Source: Pteria penguin
Lineage: Eukaryota; Mollusca; Bivalvia; Pterioida; Pteriidae
Reading direction: 5' to 3'
NCBI GenBank assembly: GCA_035048485.1
Contig: CM068584.1
Coordinates: 65,629,192 to 65,693,191, forward strand
Length of the DNA stretch: 64,000 nucleotides
Shown one piece after another: positions 34,946 to 49,209 of the stretch; the stretch's first letter is position 1; each line of letters begins with the position of its first letter. The notes beneath the pieces were generated by a model. That model saw only the letters and a program-made list of their open reading frames with translations, had not been told where the DNA came from and did no database searches. The translations under genes were made by a program, and so were the position numbers.

Positions 34946-37930
34946 TCATCCGTTTTTTTTTTTGTGACGGCTCAGAAAAAACTCATTATTAAAGATATTA
35001 CTATTCTGTTTTCAGTGTTCGATTCAAAATTAAATTTTCAAGATTTGATTTTTTTAATTTTCTAAATTACCGCTTATAAGCGCGCAGCGCCACCTACGAC
35101 GCCAAAATTTTGAATCGCTATATCTTCCTTATTATTTGTCCGATTGGAATGAAAATTTTTCAGCATTCGATTCAGAAAAGGAGATGCAAGATTTTATGTC
35201 ACTGCGTCAATTTTCGTAGCTCTACCCCGAAAAAGTTGACCTTGACCCCATTGTTTTCATATCAAAAAAAAATATTTCAATCTTAGAATTTAGACAGTAG
35301 GATGAAAGATTTTAATGGTCTGATTTGGAATATGAAAAATTTTTGAAATCGGACCATAAATAAAGTCACAATGAGCGTGGGAAAATTCGCTATGACGTCA
35401 TCAAAGCTAATTAAATATTCATACGTTAATATCCTCTCTTATTAAATGAGATATCGGCATGAAATTTTATATCTAAACATGTTTCCACATTCTTAATCTA
35501 CCTCTTAGAATGAAAATGGCATGCTGCCAATATTTTTGAAATTATTGAAAATTTTCGAATCAAATCTTTGGCAAGGTCTAGCGACTTTATTTGCAGTCGG
35601 ATTTTGATCGGGTTTCTTCCATTCGATAGAGCGTTCAAATACCTACCAGTAAAGTGTTCTCCAGATTTTCGCTAACTCTTACGGTTCTCGAGTTATTTGC
35701 GTTTGAACACGAACAACCCCCTTTAAAGTGATGTTTGTGACGTCATCAACACTCATTAATTATTCATGAAATGTTTTCGCCTATAGCTCGCTTATTGAGG
35801 AAGATAGAGGTGTGAAATTTGGTAGCATGATAGAGATTGAGAATATCTACCGACTGACAAGAGGAATTTGGCATGGAGCCAAATTCCCTGAAAATGACGT
35901 CATACTTTGTAAATGACGTCATATCTCCCTTATTTTTCATCGGATCGAGGCGGGGACGGTTGGAATCGATTCTGCGTGAAAAAGTAAAATGGTAAATACC
36001 AGCAACAGAATTTCGATATCTCTTACCGTTTTCGAGATATTTGCGGTCAAAGTTCAGTGTTTGGCCTTTCCTGAAAATACAATTTAAAACTTCAGGTACC
36101 TGTGTCTCGCTTATTGATAAAGCTAGAGGTATGAAATTTGGTAGCATAAAAGAGAATGCAAATATCTACCGACTGACAAAAGGGAATTGGCAAGGTGCCA
36201 AATTCCTGAAAATGACGTCATACTTTTCTAAATGACGTCATAACTCCCTTATTTTTCATCGTATCGAATCGGGGTTGTTGCAATCGATTCTGCGTGAAAA
36301 AGTAGTCAAAGGAGAAAGGTCTGGTCTCAGATTTTCGATATCTCTTACCGTTTTCGAGATATTTGCGGTCAAAATTCAGTGTTTGGCCTTTCCTGAAAAT
36401 ACAATTTAAAACTTCAGGCACCTGTGTCTCGCTTATTGATAAAGCTAGAGGTATGAAATTTGGTAGCATAAAAGAGAATGCAAATATCTACCGACTGACA
36501 AAAGGGAATTGGCATGGTACCAAATTCCTGAAAATGACGTCATACTTTGTAAATGACGTCATATCTCCCTTATTTTTCATCGGATCGAGGCGGGGACGGT
36601 TGGAATCGATTCTGCGTGAAAAAAGTAAAATGGTAAATACCAGCAACAGAATTTCGATATCTCTTACCGTTTTCGAGATATTTGCGGTCAAAGTTCAGTG
36701 TTTGGCCTTTCCTGAAAATACAATTTAAAACTTCAGTACCTGTGTCTCGCTTATTGATAAAGCTAGAGGTATGAAATTTGGTAGCATAAAAGAGAATGCA
36801 AATATCTACCGACTGACAAAAGGGAATTGGCATGGTACCCAAATTCCTGAAAATGACGTCATACTTTGTAAATGACGTCATAACTCCATTAATTTTCATC
36901 TTATCGAATCGGGGATTGTTGCAATCGATTCTGCGCGAAAATTTATATGCATAACATTGCCATCAAATTTTCGCTAACTCTTACCGTTTTCGAGTTATTT
37001 AGGTTTAAACACGACAACCCCCTTTAAAGTGATGCTTTCAACGTCACATAAAGTTCATTAATGTTTAATGAAATGGTTTCAGCTAAAGCTCGCTTATTAA
37101 AGAAGGTAGAGATGTGAAAATTGGTAGCATGATAGGGAATGAGGGTATCTACCGACTCTTTACTTTGAAATTTCATCTTTCGGCTATTCATTCTCACAGA
37201 CACATACTCCCGTTTAATGAAAAAATTTTTCGAAATATACGACGTTTTAAGAGAATTACGTAAGATTTAATATTTTTCGATTTTCGCGTATGTAGCTTTT
37301 AGTTTTAATGGTAGATCTCTCAAATTTTCACTGTTATGTTCTCTAGGTTCATATCTTTAGAACTTTCATCGGCCGATATTATCTATCTCTTTTAGTTTGG
37401 CCTCTATTTCAATTTAAAGTTTTTTAAAAATTACGTAATGTTCAAAACTGTCTTATTTTTAGTCTTTTAGTTTCCAAAACATTACGAAACGATTTTCCGT
37501 AACGATTTTACTATGAAACATGTTTCCCGGTATTTGAAAGTGAGCAATTTAAAGATTTTTTTATAAAAATATCTTACTTGCGTAACTTTCAAGTATTTTT
37601 TATTCGTCGTATGAACAAATTATAAAAACAAGAGTTTGAGAAAGCATTTTGATTTCGATTTCTTAAACAAAAATCAAATTTTGGGCACTCTACTGATGAA
37701 CAACGCAATAAACATATCTTCAGAAGCGCGGTGAATTTGCCTTGCTTAATACCTTGCACGACACCGCTGTGATACAGGACTTCTTCCATGGACAAGGCGC
37801 AGTAACTCGCGATTAATTCAATCGCGATTTAAAGTGCTTTCTATAAAATAGAGTTTTGAGAAAGAATTATGCATTCGAATAATAAAAAAAAAAAAAAAAC
37901 CAAAAAAAAAAAAACCCACCCCCCCCCCCC

Positions 37931-37974
<44 letters not shown>

Positions 37975-38721
37975 GTAAATTTACATTCTACGAGCTACTG
38001 CTGAACAAGGCTATAAAGAAATCTTCTCCGAGCGTCGGCATTACACATTAGAGAAGCGCGGTGAATTTGCCTTGCTTAATACCTCGCACTGCGCCGCTGT
38101 TATACAGGACTTCAAACGTGTGTGAATTAATCGCCAGTTACAGTGCTTTACCTGTGGAATACGAGACATTGTCAAGTCTTTCTTTTGTATATTGGGGAAA
38201 GCGGCATTACTAAAGGCCATCGCGAGGAGAATTGTTTATTCCAGCAGAGTGGCGATTCAAGGTCAAACATCTGTACACGCGAAATAACTTGCGTAAGTTC
38301 CATCGCGAGGAGAATTGTTTTATTCCAGCAGAGAAGCGATTCAAGGTCAAACATCTGTACACGCGAAATACCTTGCGTAAGTTAATAAATAAACAACATA
38401 AAGCGGGCAGTAAGGACAGAAGATCTAGGTTACACGTGCAGATTGTACTAAGTGTGATTGTCCTACATGTTTCTTGTTTCAAATATATGGTCAAGAGTAG
38501 TCGATATTGTGCAATGTAGGCTTCAGTATAATGTGTATAATGTAAGTCGCCGTTACCTACAATTTCTGCAAGTAGATTGCGCAATGTGGATACCATCACT
38601 AAAGATCAGATATCTGGATCGTGAAAAAGAATTTTGTATTAGAGTAGGAGATCTCAGCTTCGCTGCTTCGACTTTAACTTGTGAAACCTACTCGTTGCTT
38701 TAGCAACGAGCTCGTTTCTAG
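34946..38721 (+). mobile_element. Helitron-like array unit 3 (3776 bp, four subrepeats)
   Basis: Same termini and internal order as unit 1. Frequent extra single bases (for example ATATCCTCTCTT, CCTCTTAGAATG, AAATTCCCTG) in its first two thirds break alignments with other units. The homopolymer tract at about 37891-37973 is the longest in the array. Confidence 0.7.
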
Positions 38722-38740
38722 TTATTATTATTATTATTCT

Positions 38741-41700
38741 TCATCCGTTTTTTTTTTATGTGACGGCTCAGAAATCACTCATTATTAAAGATATTACTAT
38801 TCTGTTTTCAGTGTTCGATTCGAAATTAAATTTTCAAGATTTGATTTTTTTAATTTTCTAAATTACCGCTTATAAGCGCGCAGCGCCACCTACGACGCCA
38901 AAATTTTGAATCGCTATATCTTCCTTATTCTTTGTCCGATTGGAATGAAATTTTCAGCATTCGATTCAGAAAAGGAGATGCAAGATTTTATGTCACTGCG
39001 TCAATTTCGTAGCTCTACCCCGAAAAAGTTGACCTTGACCCGATTGTTTTCATTTCAAAAAAAATATTTCAATCTTAGAATTTTAGACAGTAGATGAAAG
39101 ATTTTAATGGTCTGATTTGGAATATGAAAAATTTTTGAAATCGGACCATAAATAAAGTCACAATGAGCGTGGGAAAATTCGCTATGACGTCATCAAAGCT
39201 AATTAAATATTCATACGTTAATATCTCTCTTATTAAATGAGATATCGGCATGAAATTTTATATCTAAACATGTTTCCACATCCTTAATCTACCTCTAGAA
39301 AGAAAATGGCATGCTGCCAATATTTTTGAAATTATTGAAAATTTTCTAATCAAATCTTTGGCAAGGTCTAGCGACTTTATTTGCAGTCGGATTTTGATCG
39401 GGTTTCTTCCATTCGATAGAGCGTTCAAATACCTACCAGTAAAGTGTTCTCAGATTTTCGCTAACTCTTACGGTTCTCGAGTTATTTGCGTTTGAACACG
39501 ACAACCCCCTTTAAAGTGATGTTTGTGACGTCATCAACACTCATTAATTATTCATGAAATGTTTTCGCCTATAGCTCGCTTATTGAGGAAGATAGAGGTG
39601 TGAAATTTGGTAGCATGATAGAGATTGAGAATATCTACCGACTGACAAGAGGAATTTGGCATGGAGCCAAATTCCTGAAAATGACGTCATACTTTGTAAA
39701 TGACGTCATATCTCCCTTATTTTTCATCGGATCGAGGCGGGGACGGTTGGAATCGATTCTGCGTGAAAAAGTAAAATGGTAAATAGCAGCAACAGAATTT
39801 CGATATCTCTTACCGTTTTTCGAGATATTTGCGGTCAAAGTTCAGTGTTTGGCCTTTCCTGAAAATACAATTTAAAACTTCAGGTACCTGTGTCTCGCTT
39901 ATTGATAAAGCTAGAGGTATGAAATTTGGTAGCATAAAAGAGAATGCAAATATCTACCGACTGACAAAAGGGAATTGGCAAGGTGCCAAATTCCTGAAAA
40001 TGACGTCATACTTTTCTAAATGACGTCATAACTCCCTTATTTTTCATCGTATCGAATCGGGGATTGTTGCAATCGATTCTGCGTGAAAAAGTAGTTAAAG
40101 GGTAAAGGTCTGGTCTCAGATTTTCGATATCTCTTACCGTTTTCGAGATATTTGCGGTCAAAGTTCAGTGTTTGGCCTTTCCTGAAAATACAATTTAAAA
40201 CTTCAGGTACCTGTTTCTCGCTTATTGATAAAGCTAGAGGTATGAAATTTGGTAGCATAAAAGAGAATGCAAATATCTACCGACTGACAAAAGGGAATTG
40301 GCATGGTACCAAATTCCTGAAAATGACGTCATACTTTGTAAATGACGTCATATCTCCCTTATTTTTCATCGGATCGAGGCGGGGACGGTTGGAATCGATT
40401 CTGCGTGAAAAAGTAAAATGGTAAATACGCAACAGAATTTCGATATCTCTTACCGTTTTCGAGATATTTGCGGTCAAAGTTCAGTGTTTGGCCTTTCCTG
40501 AAAATACAATTTAAAACTTCAGGTACCTGTGTCTCGCTTATTGATAAAGCTAGAGGTATGAAATTTGGTAGCATAAAAGAGAATGCAAATATCTACCGAC
40601 TGACAAAGGGAATTGGCATGGTACCAAATTCCTGAAATTGACTTCATACTTTGTAAATGTCGTCATAAATACATTAATTTTCATGTTATCGAATCGGGGA
40701 TTGTTGCATTAGATTCTGCGCGAAATTTTATATGCATAACAATGCCATCAAATTTTAGTTAACTCTTACCGTTTTCGATATATTTAGGTTAAAACAATAC
40801 AAACCACTATAAAGTTATGCTTTCAAAGTCACATAAAGTACATTAATGTTTAATGAAATGGTTTCAGCTAAAGCTCGCTTATTAAATAAGGTAGAGATGT
40901 GAAAATTGGGATCATGATAGGTATTGAGGGTATCTACCGACTCTTTACTTTGAAATTTCATCTTTCGGCTATTCATTCTCACAGACACATACTCCCGTTT
41001 AATGAAAAAATTTTTCGAAATATACGACGCTTTAAGAGAATTACGTAAGATTTAATATTTTTCGATTTTCGCGTATGTAGCTTTTAGTTTTAATGGTAGA
41101 TCTCTCAAATTTTCACTTTTATGTTCTCTAGGTTCATATCTTTAGAACTTTCATCGGCCGATATTATCTATCTCTTTTAGTTTGGCCTCTATTTCAATTT
41201 AAAGTTTTTTAAAAATTACGTAATGTTCAAAACTGTCTTATTTTTAGTCTTTTAGTTTCCAAAACATTACGAAACGATTTTCCGTAACGATTTTACTATG
41301 AAACATGTTTCCAGTTTTTTGAAAGTGAGCAATTTAAAGATTTTTTTATAAAAATATCTTTCTTGCGTAACTTTCAAGTATTTTTTATTCGTCGTATGAA
41401 CAAATTATAAAAACAAGAGTTTGAGAAAGCATTTTGATTTCGATTTCTTAAACAAAAATCAAATTTTGGGCACTCTACTGATGAACAACGCAATAAACAT
41501 ATCTTCAGAAGCGCGGTCAATTTGCCTTGCTTAATACCTTGCACGACACCGCTGTGATATAGGACTTCTTCCATGGACAAGGCGCAGTAACTCGCGATTA
41601 ATTCAATCGCGATTTAAAGTGCTTTCTATAAAATAGAGTTTGAGAAAGTATTATGCATTCGAATTCTTAAACAAAAAAAAAAAAAACCAAAAAAATTAAA

Positions 41701-42505
41701 AAAACCACCAACCCCCAAAAAAAAAATAACAAAAAATAAATAAAAAATAAATCAAAAGCATTTTTACATTCTACGAGCTTCTGCTGAACAAGGCTATATT
41801 GAAATCTTCTCCGAGCGTCGGCATTACACATTAAAGAAGCGCGGTGAATTTGCCTTGCTTAATACCTCGCACTGCGCCGCTGTTATACAGGACTTCAAAC
41901 GTGTGTGAATTAATCGCCAGTTACAGTGCTTTACCTGTGGAATACGAGACATTGTCAAGTTTTTCTTTTGTATATTGGGGAAAGCGGCATTACTAAAGGC
42001 CATCGCGAGGAGAATTGTTTATTCCAGCAGAGTGGCGATTCAAGGTCAAACATCTGTACACGCCAAATAACTTGCGTAAGTTCATCGCGAGGAGAAATTG
42101 TTTATTCCAGCAGAGAAGCGATTCAAGGTCAAACATCTGTACACGCGAAATACCTTTGCGTAAGTTAATAACTAAACAACATAAAGCGGGCAGTAAGGAC
42201 TGAAGATGTAGGTTACACGTGCAGATTGTACTAAGTGTGATTGTCCTACATGTTTCTTGTTTCAAATATATGGTCAAGAGTAGTCGATATTGTGCGATGT
42301 AGGCTTCAGTATAATGTGTATAATGTAAGTCGCCGTTACCTACAATTTCTGCAAGTAGATTGCGCAATGTGGATACCATCACTAAAGATCAGATATCTGG
42401 ATCGTGAAAAAGAATTTTGTATTAGAGTAGGAGATCTCAGCTTTCGCTGCTTCGACTTTAACTTGTGAAACCTACTCGTTGCTTTAGCAACGAGCTCGTT
42501 TCTAG
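38741..42505 (+). mobile_element. Helitron-like array unit 4 (3765 bp, four subrepeats)
   Basis: Nearly identical to unit 1 except for a patch of substitutions at about 40635-40930 and altered bases around 41690-41800. The 3' hairpin and CTAG (42502-42505) are intact. Confidence 0.7.
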
Positions 42506-42524
42506 TTATTATTATTATTATTCT

Positions 42525-45500
42525 TCATCCGTTTTTTTTTTTTGTGACGGCTCAGAAATCACTCATTATTAAAGATATTACTATTCTGTTTTCAGTGTTC
42601 GATTCGAAATTAAATTTTCAAGATTTGATTTTTTTAATTTTCTAAATTACCGCTTATAAGCGCGCAGCGCCACCTACGACGCCAAAATTTTGAATCGCTA
42701 TATCTTCCTTATTATTTGTCCGATTGGAATGAAATTTTCAGCATTCGATTCAGAAAAGGAGATGCAAGATTTTATGTCACTGCGTCAATTTCGTAGCTCT
42801 ACCCCGAAAAAGTTGACCTTGACCCGATTGTTTTTCATTTCAAAAAAAAATATTTCAATCTTAGATTTTAGAGAGTAGGATGATTGTTTTTTATTGTCTG
42901 ATTTGGAATATGAAAAATTTTTGAAATCGGACCATAAATAAAGTCACAATGAGCGTGGGAAAATTCGCTATGACGTCATCAAAGCTAATTAAATATTCAT
43001 ACGTTAATATCTCTCTTATTAAATGAGATATCGGCATGAAATTTTATATCTAAACATGTTTCCACATTCTTAATCTACCTCTAGAATGAAAATGGCATGC
43101 TGCCAATATTTTTGAAATTATTGAAAATTTTCGAATCAAATCTTTGGCAAGGTCTAGCGACTTTATTTGCAGTCGGATTTTGATCGGGTTTCTTCCATTC
43201 GATAGAGCGTTCAAATACCTACCAGTAAAGTGTTCTCAGATTTTCGCTAACTCTTACGGTTCTCGAGTTATTTGCGTTTGAACACGACAACCCCCTTTAA
43301 AGTGATGTTTGTGACGTCATCAACACTCATTAATTATTCAGGAAATGTTTTCGCCTATAGCTCGCTTATTGAGGAAGATAGAGGTGTGAAATTTGGTAGC
43401 ATGATAGAGATTGAGAATATCTACCGACTGACAAGAGGAATTTGGCATGGAGCCAAATTCCTGAAAATGACGTCTTACTTTGTAAATGACGTCATATCTC
43501 CCTTATTTTTCATCGGATCGAGGCGGGGACGGTTGGAATCGATTCTGCGTGAAAAAGTAAAATGGTAAATACCTGCAACAGAATTTCGATATCTCTTACC
43601 GTTTTCGAGATATTTGCGGTCAAAGTTCAGTGTTTGGCCTTTCCTAAAAATACAATTTAAAACTTCAGGTACCTGTGTCTCGCTTATTGATAAAGCTAGA
43701 GGTATGAAATTTGGTAGCATAAAAGAGAATGCAAATATCTACCGACTGACAAAAGGGAATTGGCATGGTACCAAATTCCTGAAAATGACGTCATACTTTG
43801 TAAATGACGTCATATCTCCCTTATTTTTCATCTTATCGAATCGGGGATTGTTGCAATCGATTCTGCGCGAAAATTTATATGCATAACATTGCCATCAAAT
43901 TTTCGCTAACTCTTACCGTTTTCGAGTTATTTAGGTTTAAACACGACAACCCCCTTTAAAGTGATGCTTTTAACGTCACATAAAGTTCATTAATGTTTAA
44001 TGAAATGGTTTCAGCTAAAGCTCGCTTATTAAAGAAGGTAGAGATGTGAAAATTGGTAGCATGATAGGGAATGAGGGTATCTACCGACTCTTTACTTTGA
44101 AATTTCATCTTTCGGCTATTCATTCTCACAGACACATACTCCCGTTTAATGAAAAAAATTTTCGAAATATACGACGTTTTAAGAGAATTACGTAAGATTT
44201 AATATTTTTCGATTTTCGCGTATGTAGCTTTTAGTTTTAATGGTAGATCTCTCAAATTTTCACTGTTATGTTCTCTAGGTTCATATCTTTAGAACTTTCA
44301 TCGGCCGATATTATCTATCTCTTTTAGTTTGGCCTCTATTTCAATTTAAAGTTTTTCAAAAATTACGTAATGTTCAAAACTGTCTTATTTTTAGTCTTTT
44401 AGTTTCCAAAACATTACGAAACGATTTTCCGTAACGATTTTACTATGAAACATGTTTCCCGGTATTTGAAAGTGAGCAATTTAAAGATTTTTTTATAAAA
44501 ATATCTTACTTGCGTAACTTTCAAGTATTTTTTATTCGTCGTATGAACAAATTATAAAAACAAGAGTTTGAGGAAGCATTTTGATTTCGATTTCTTAAAC
44601 AAAAATCAAATTTTGGGCACTCTACTGATGAACAACGCAATAAACATATCTTCAGAAGCGCGGTCAATTTGCCTTGCTTAATACCTTGCACGACACCGCT
44701 GTGATATAGGACTTCTTCCATGGACAAGGCGTAGTAACTCGCGATTAATTCAATCGCGATTTAAAGTGTTTTCTATAAAATAGAGTTTGAGAAAGTATTA
44801 TGCATTCGAATTCTTAAACAAAAAAAACCAAAAAAAAAACAAAACCCCCCCCCCCCCCCCCCCAAAAAAAAAAAAACAAAAAAAAAAAAAAAAAGAAAAA
44901 AAAAAGCAAATTTTACATTCTACGAGCTACTGCTGAACAAGGCTATAAAGAAATCTTCTCCGAGCGTCGGCATTACACATTAGAGAAGCGCGGTGAATTT
45001 GCCTTGCTTAATACCTCGCACTGCGCCGCTGTTATACAGGACTTCAAACGTGTGTGAATTAATCGCCAGTTGCAGTGCTTTACCTGTGGAATACGAGACA
45101 TTGTCAAGTCTTTCTTTTGTATATTGGGGAAAGCGGCATTACTAAAGGCCATCGCGAGGAGAATTGTTTATTCCAGCAGAGTGGCGATTCAAGGTCAAAC
45201 ATCTGTACACGCGAAATAACTTGCGTAAGTTCATCGCGAGGAGAATTGTTTATTCCAGCAGAGAAGCGATTCAAGGTCAAACATCTGTACACGCGAAATA
45301 CCTTGCGTAAGTTAATAAATAAACAGCATAAAGCGGGCAGTAAGGACTGAAGATCTAGGTTACACGTGCAGATTGTACTAAGTGTGATTGTCCTACATGT
45401 TTCTTGTTTCAAATATATGGTCAAGAGTAGTCGATATTGTGCGATGTAGGCTTCAGTATAATGTGTATAATGTAAGTCGCCGTTACCTACAATTTCTGCA

Positions 45501-45651
45501 AGTAGATTGCGCAATGTGGATACCATCACTAAAGATCAGATATCTGGATCGTGAAAAAGAATTTTGTATTAGAGTAGGAGATCTCAGCTTCGCTGCTTCG
45601 ACTTTAACTTGTGAAACCTACTCGTTGCTTTAGCAACGAGCTCGTTTCTAG
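42525..45651 (+). mobile_element. Helitron-like array unit 5 (3127 bp, two subrepeats)
   Basis: Shortest complete unit. It lacks two subrepeats, and the first fuses directly to a terminal-type subrepeat at about 43705. Ends are the same as in the other units. Confidence 0.7.
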
Positions 45652-45667
45652 TTATTATTATTATTCT

Positions 45668-48600
45668 TCATCCGTTTTTTTTTATGTGACGGCTCAGAAA
45701 TCACTCATTATTAAAGATATTACTATTCTGTTTTCAGTGTTCGATTCGAAATTAAATTTTCAAGATTTGATTTTTTTAATTTTCTAAATTACCGCTTATA
45801 AGCGCGCAGCGCCACCTACGACGCCAAAATTTTGAATCGCTATATCTTCCTTATTATTTGTCCGATTGGAATGAAATTTTCAGCATTCGATTCAGAAAAG
45901 GAATGCAAGATTTTATGTCACTGCGTCAATTTCGTAGCTCTACCCCGAAAAAGTTGACCTTGACCCGATTGTTTTCATTTCAAAAAAAATATTTCAATCT
46001 TAGATTTTAGACAGTAGGATGAAAGATTTTAATGATCTGATTTGGAATATGAAAAATTTTTGAAATCAGACCATAAATAAAGTCACAATGAGCGTGGGAA
46101 AATTCGCTATGACGTCATCAAAGCTAATTAAATATTCATACGTTAATATCTCTCTTATTAAATGAGATATCGGCATGAAATTTTATATCTAAACATGTTT
46201 CCACATTCTTAATCTACCTCTAGAATGAAAATGGCATGCTGCCAATATTTTTGAAATTATTGAAAATTTTCGAATCAAATCTTTGGCAAGGTCTAGCGAC
46301 TTTATTTGCAGTCGGATTTTGATCGGGTTTCTTCCATTCGATAGAGCGTTCAAATACCTACCAGTAAAGTGTTCTCAGATTTTCGCTAACTCTTACGGTT
46401 CTCGAGTTATTTGCGTTTGAACACGACAACCCCCTTTAAAGTGATGTTTGTGACGTCATCAACACTCATTAATTATTCATGAAATGTTTTCGCCAATAGC
46501 TCGCTTATTGAGGAAGATAGAGGTGTGAAATTTGGTAGCATGATAGAGATTGAGAATATCTACCGACTGACAAGAGGAATTTGGCATGGAGCCAAATTCC
46601 TGAAAATGACGTCATACTTTGTAAATGACGTCATATCTCCCTTATTTTTCATCGGATCGAGGCGGGGACGGTTGGAATCGATTCTGCGTGAAAAAGTAAA
46701 ATGGTAAATACCAGCAACAGACTTTCGATATCTCTTACCGTTTTCGAGATATTTGCGGTCAAAGTTCAGTGTTTGGCCTTTCCTGAAAACACACTTTTCA
46801 AATTCAGGAAGCTGTGTTTCGCTTATTGAGGAAGTTAGAGGTGTGAAATTTGGTAGCATGATAGAAAATGAGAATATCTACCGACTTACAAGAGGAATTT
46901 GGCATGGAGCCAAATTCCTGAAAATGACGTCATACTTTGTAAATGACGTCATATCTCCCTTATTTATCATCAGATCGAATCGGGGATGGTTGGAATCGAT
47001 TCTGCGTGAAAATTTAACATCAACGTTGTACCAACAGAATTTCGATATCTCTTACCGTTTTCGAGATATTTGCCGTCGAAATTCATGGTTTCACCATTCC
47101 TGAAAATACACTTTTCAACTTCAGGAAGCTGTGTTTCGCTTATTTATAAAGCTAGTGGTGTGAAATTTGGTAGCATGATACAGAATAAAAATATTTACCG
47201 ACTGACACGCTTATTTTACATCGGATTGCTACCAAAATAAATCCTATGCGTGAGAAGGGTTCACTCTTTTAAATTTAATTTTCATAAACTTCCTATGATT
47301 TTCGTTTTCCCTAGGTTATCGGGGAAAGCTATCGAGAGCCACCCTCAGAAAGCGAGAAATACGCGCCGTATTTAGCGAACTTTTCACTTTCAATTTCTAA
47401 AAAGCTGCTTTACTTTGAAATTTCATCTTTCGGCTATTAATTCTCACAGACACATACTCCCGTTTAATAAAAAATTTTTTTCGAAATATACGGCTTTTCA
47501 AGAGAATTACGTAAGATTTAATATTTTTCGATTTTCGCGTATGTAGCTTTTATTTTTAATGGTAGATCTCTCAAATTTTCACTGTTATGTTCTCTAGGTT
47601 CATATCTTTAAAACTTTCATCGGCCGATATTATCTATCTCTTTTAGTTTGACCTCTATTTCAATTTAAAGTTTTTTAAAAATTACGTAATGTTCAAAACT
47701 GTCTTATTTTTAGTTTTACAGTTTCCAAAACATTACGAAACGATTTTGCGTAACGATTTTACTATGAAACATGTTTCTCAGTATTTGAAAGTGAGCAATT
47801 TAAAGGTTTTTTTTTAAAAAAAAATATCTTGCTTGCGTAACTTTTAATGTATTGTTTTATTCCTCGTATGAACAAAGTATAAAAACAAGAGTTTGAGAAA
47901 GCATTTTGAATTCGATTTCTTAAACAAATATCAAATTTTGGGTACTCTACCGATGAACAACCCAATAAACACACTTCAGAAGCGCTGTGAATTTGCCTTG
48001 CTTAATACCTTGCACGGCACCGCTGTTATACAGGACTTCTTCCATGGACCTGGCGCAGTAACTCGCGATTAATTCAATCGCGATTTAATGTGCTTTATAT
48101 AAAATAAAGTTTGAGAAAGTATTATGAATTCGAAATCTTAAACAAAAAAAAAAAAAACAAAAACAAAAACAGACAAACAAAAAGAAACAAAAAAAACAAA
48201 AAAAACCCCAATGATTGCATTCTACGAGCTACTGCTGAACAAGGCTATAAAGAAATCTTCTCCGAGCGTCGGCATTACACATTAGAGAAGCGCGGTGAAT
48301 TTGCCTTGCTTAATACCTCGCACAGCGCCGCTGTTATACAGGACTTCAAACGTGTGTGAATTAATCGCGAGTTACAGTGCTTTACCTGTGGAATACGAGA
48401 CATTGTCAAGTCTTTGTTTTGTATATTGGGGAAAGCGGCATTACTAAAGGCCATCGCGAGGAGAATTGTTTATTGCAGCAGAGTGGCGATTCAAGGTCAA
48501 ACATCTGTACACGCGAAATACCTTGCGTAAGTTAACAAATAAACAACATAAAGCGGGGTGTAAGGACTGGAGATCTAGGTTACACGTGCAGATTGTACTA

Positions 48601-49190
48601 AGTGTGACTGTCCTACATGTTTCTTGTTTCAAATATATGGTCAAGCCGCTGTTATACAGGACTTCAAACGTGTGTGAATTAATCGCGAGTTACAGTGCTT
48701 ACCTGTGGAATAACGAGACATTGTCAAGTCTTTGTTTTGTATATTGCGGAAAGCGGCATTATTAACGGCCATCGCGAGGAGAATTGTTTATTCCAGCAGA
48801 GTGGCGATTCAAGGTCAAACATCTGTACACGCGAAAATACCTTGCGTAAGTTAATAAATAAACAACATAAAGCGGGGAGTAAGGACTGGAGATCTAGGTT
48901 ACACGTGCAGATTGTACTAAGTGTGACTGTCCTACATGTTTCTTGTTTCAAATATATGGTCAAGAGTAGTCGATATTGTGCGATGTAGGCTTCAGTACAA
49001 TGTATATAATCTAAGTCGCTGTTACTTACAATTTCTGCAAGTAGATTGCGCAATGTGGATACCATCACTAAAGATCAGATATCTGGATCGTGAAAAAGAA
49101 TTGTGTATTAGAGTAGGAGATCCCAGCTTCGTTGCTTCGACTTTAACTTGTGAAACCTACTCGTTGCTTTAGCAACGAGCTCGTTTCTAG
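45668..49190 (+). mobile_element. Helitron-like array unit 6 (3523 bp, divergent)
   Basis: The outer thirds match the other units. From about 46720 to 48230 it differs by many substitutions and keeps about 180 bp (about 47220-47405) that the others lack. It also has a second copy of the CCGCTGTTATACAGGACTTC module (about 48648). It looks like an older or less homogenised variant. Confidence 0.7.
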
Positions 49191-49209
49191 TTATTATTAT
49201 TATTATTCT

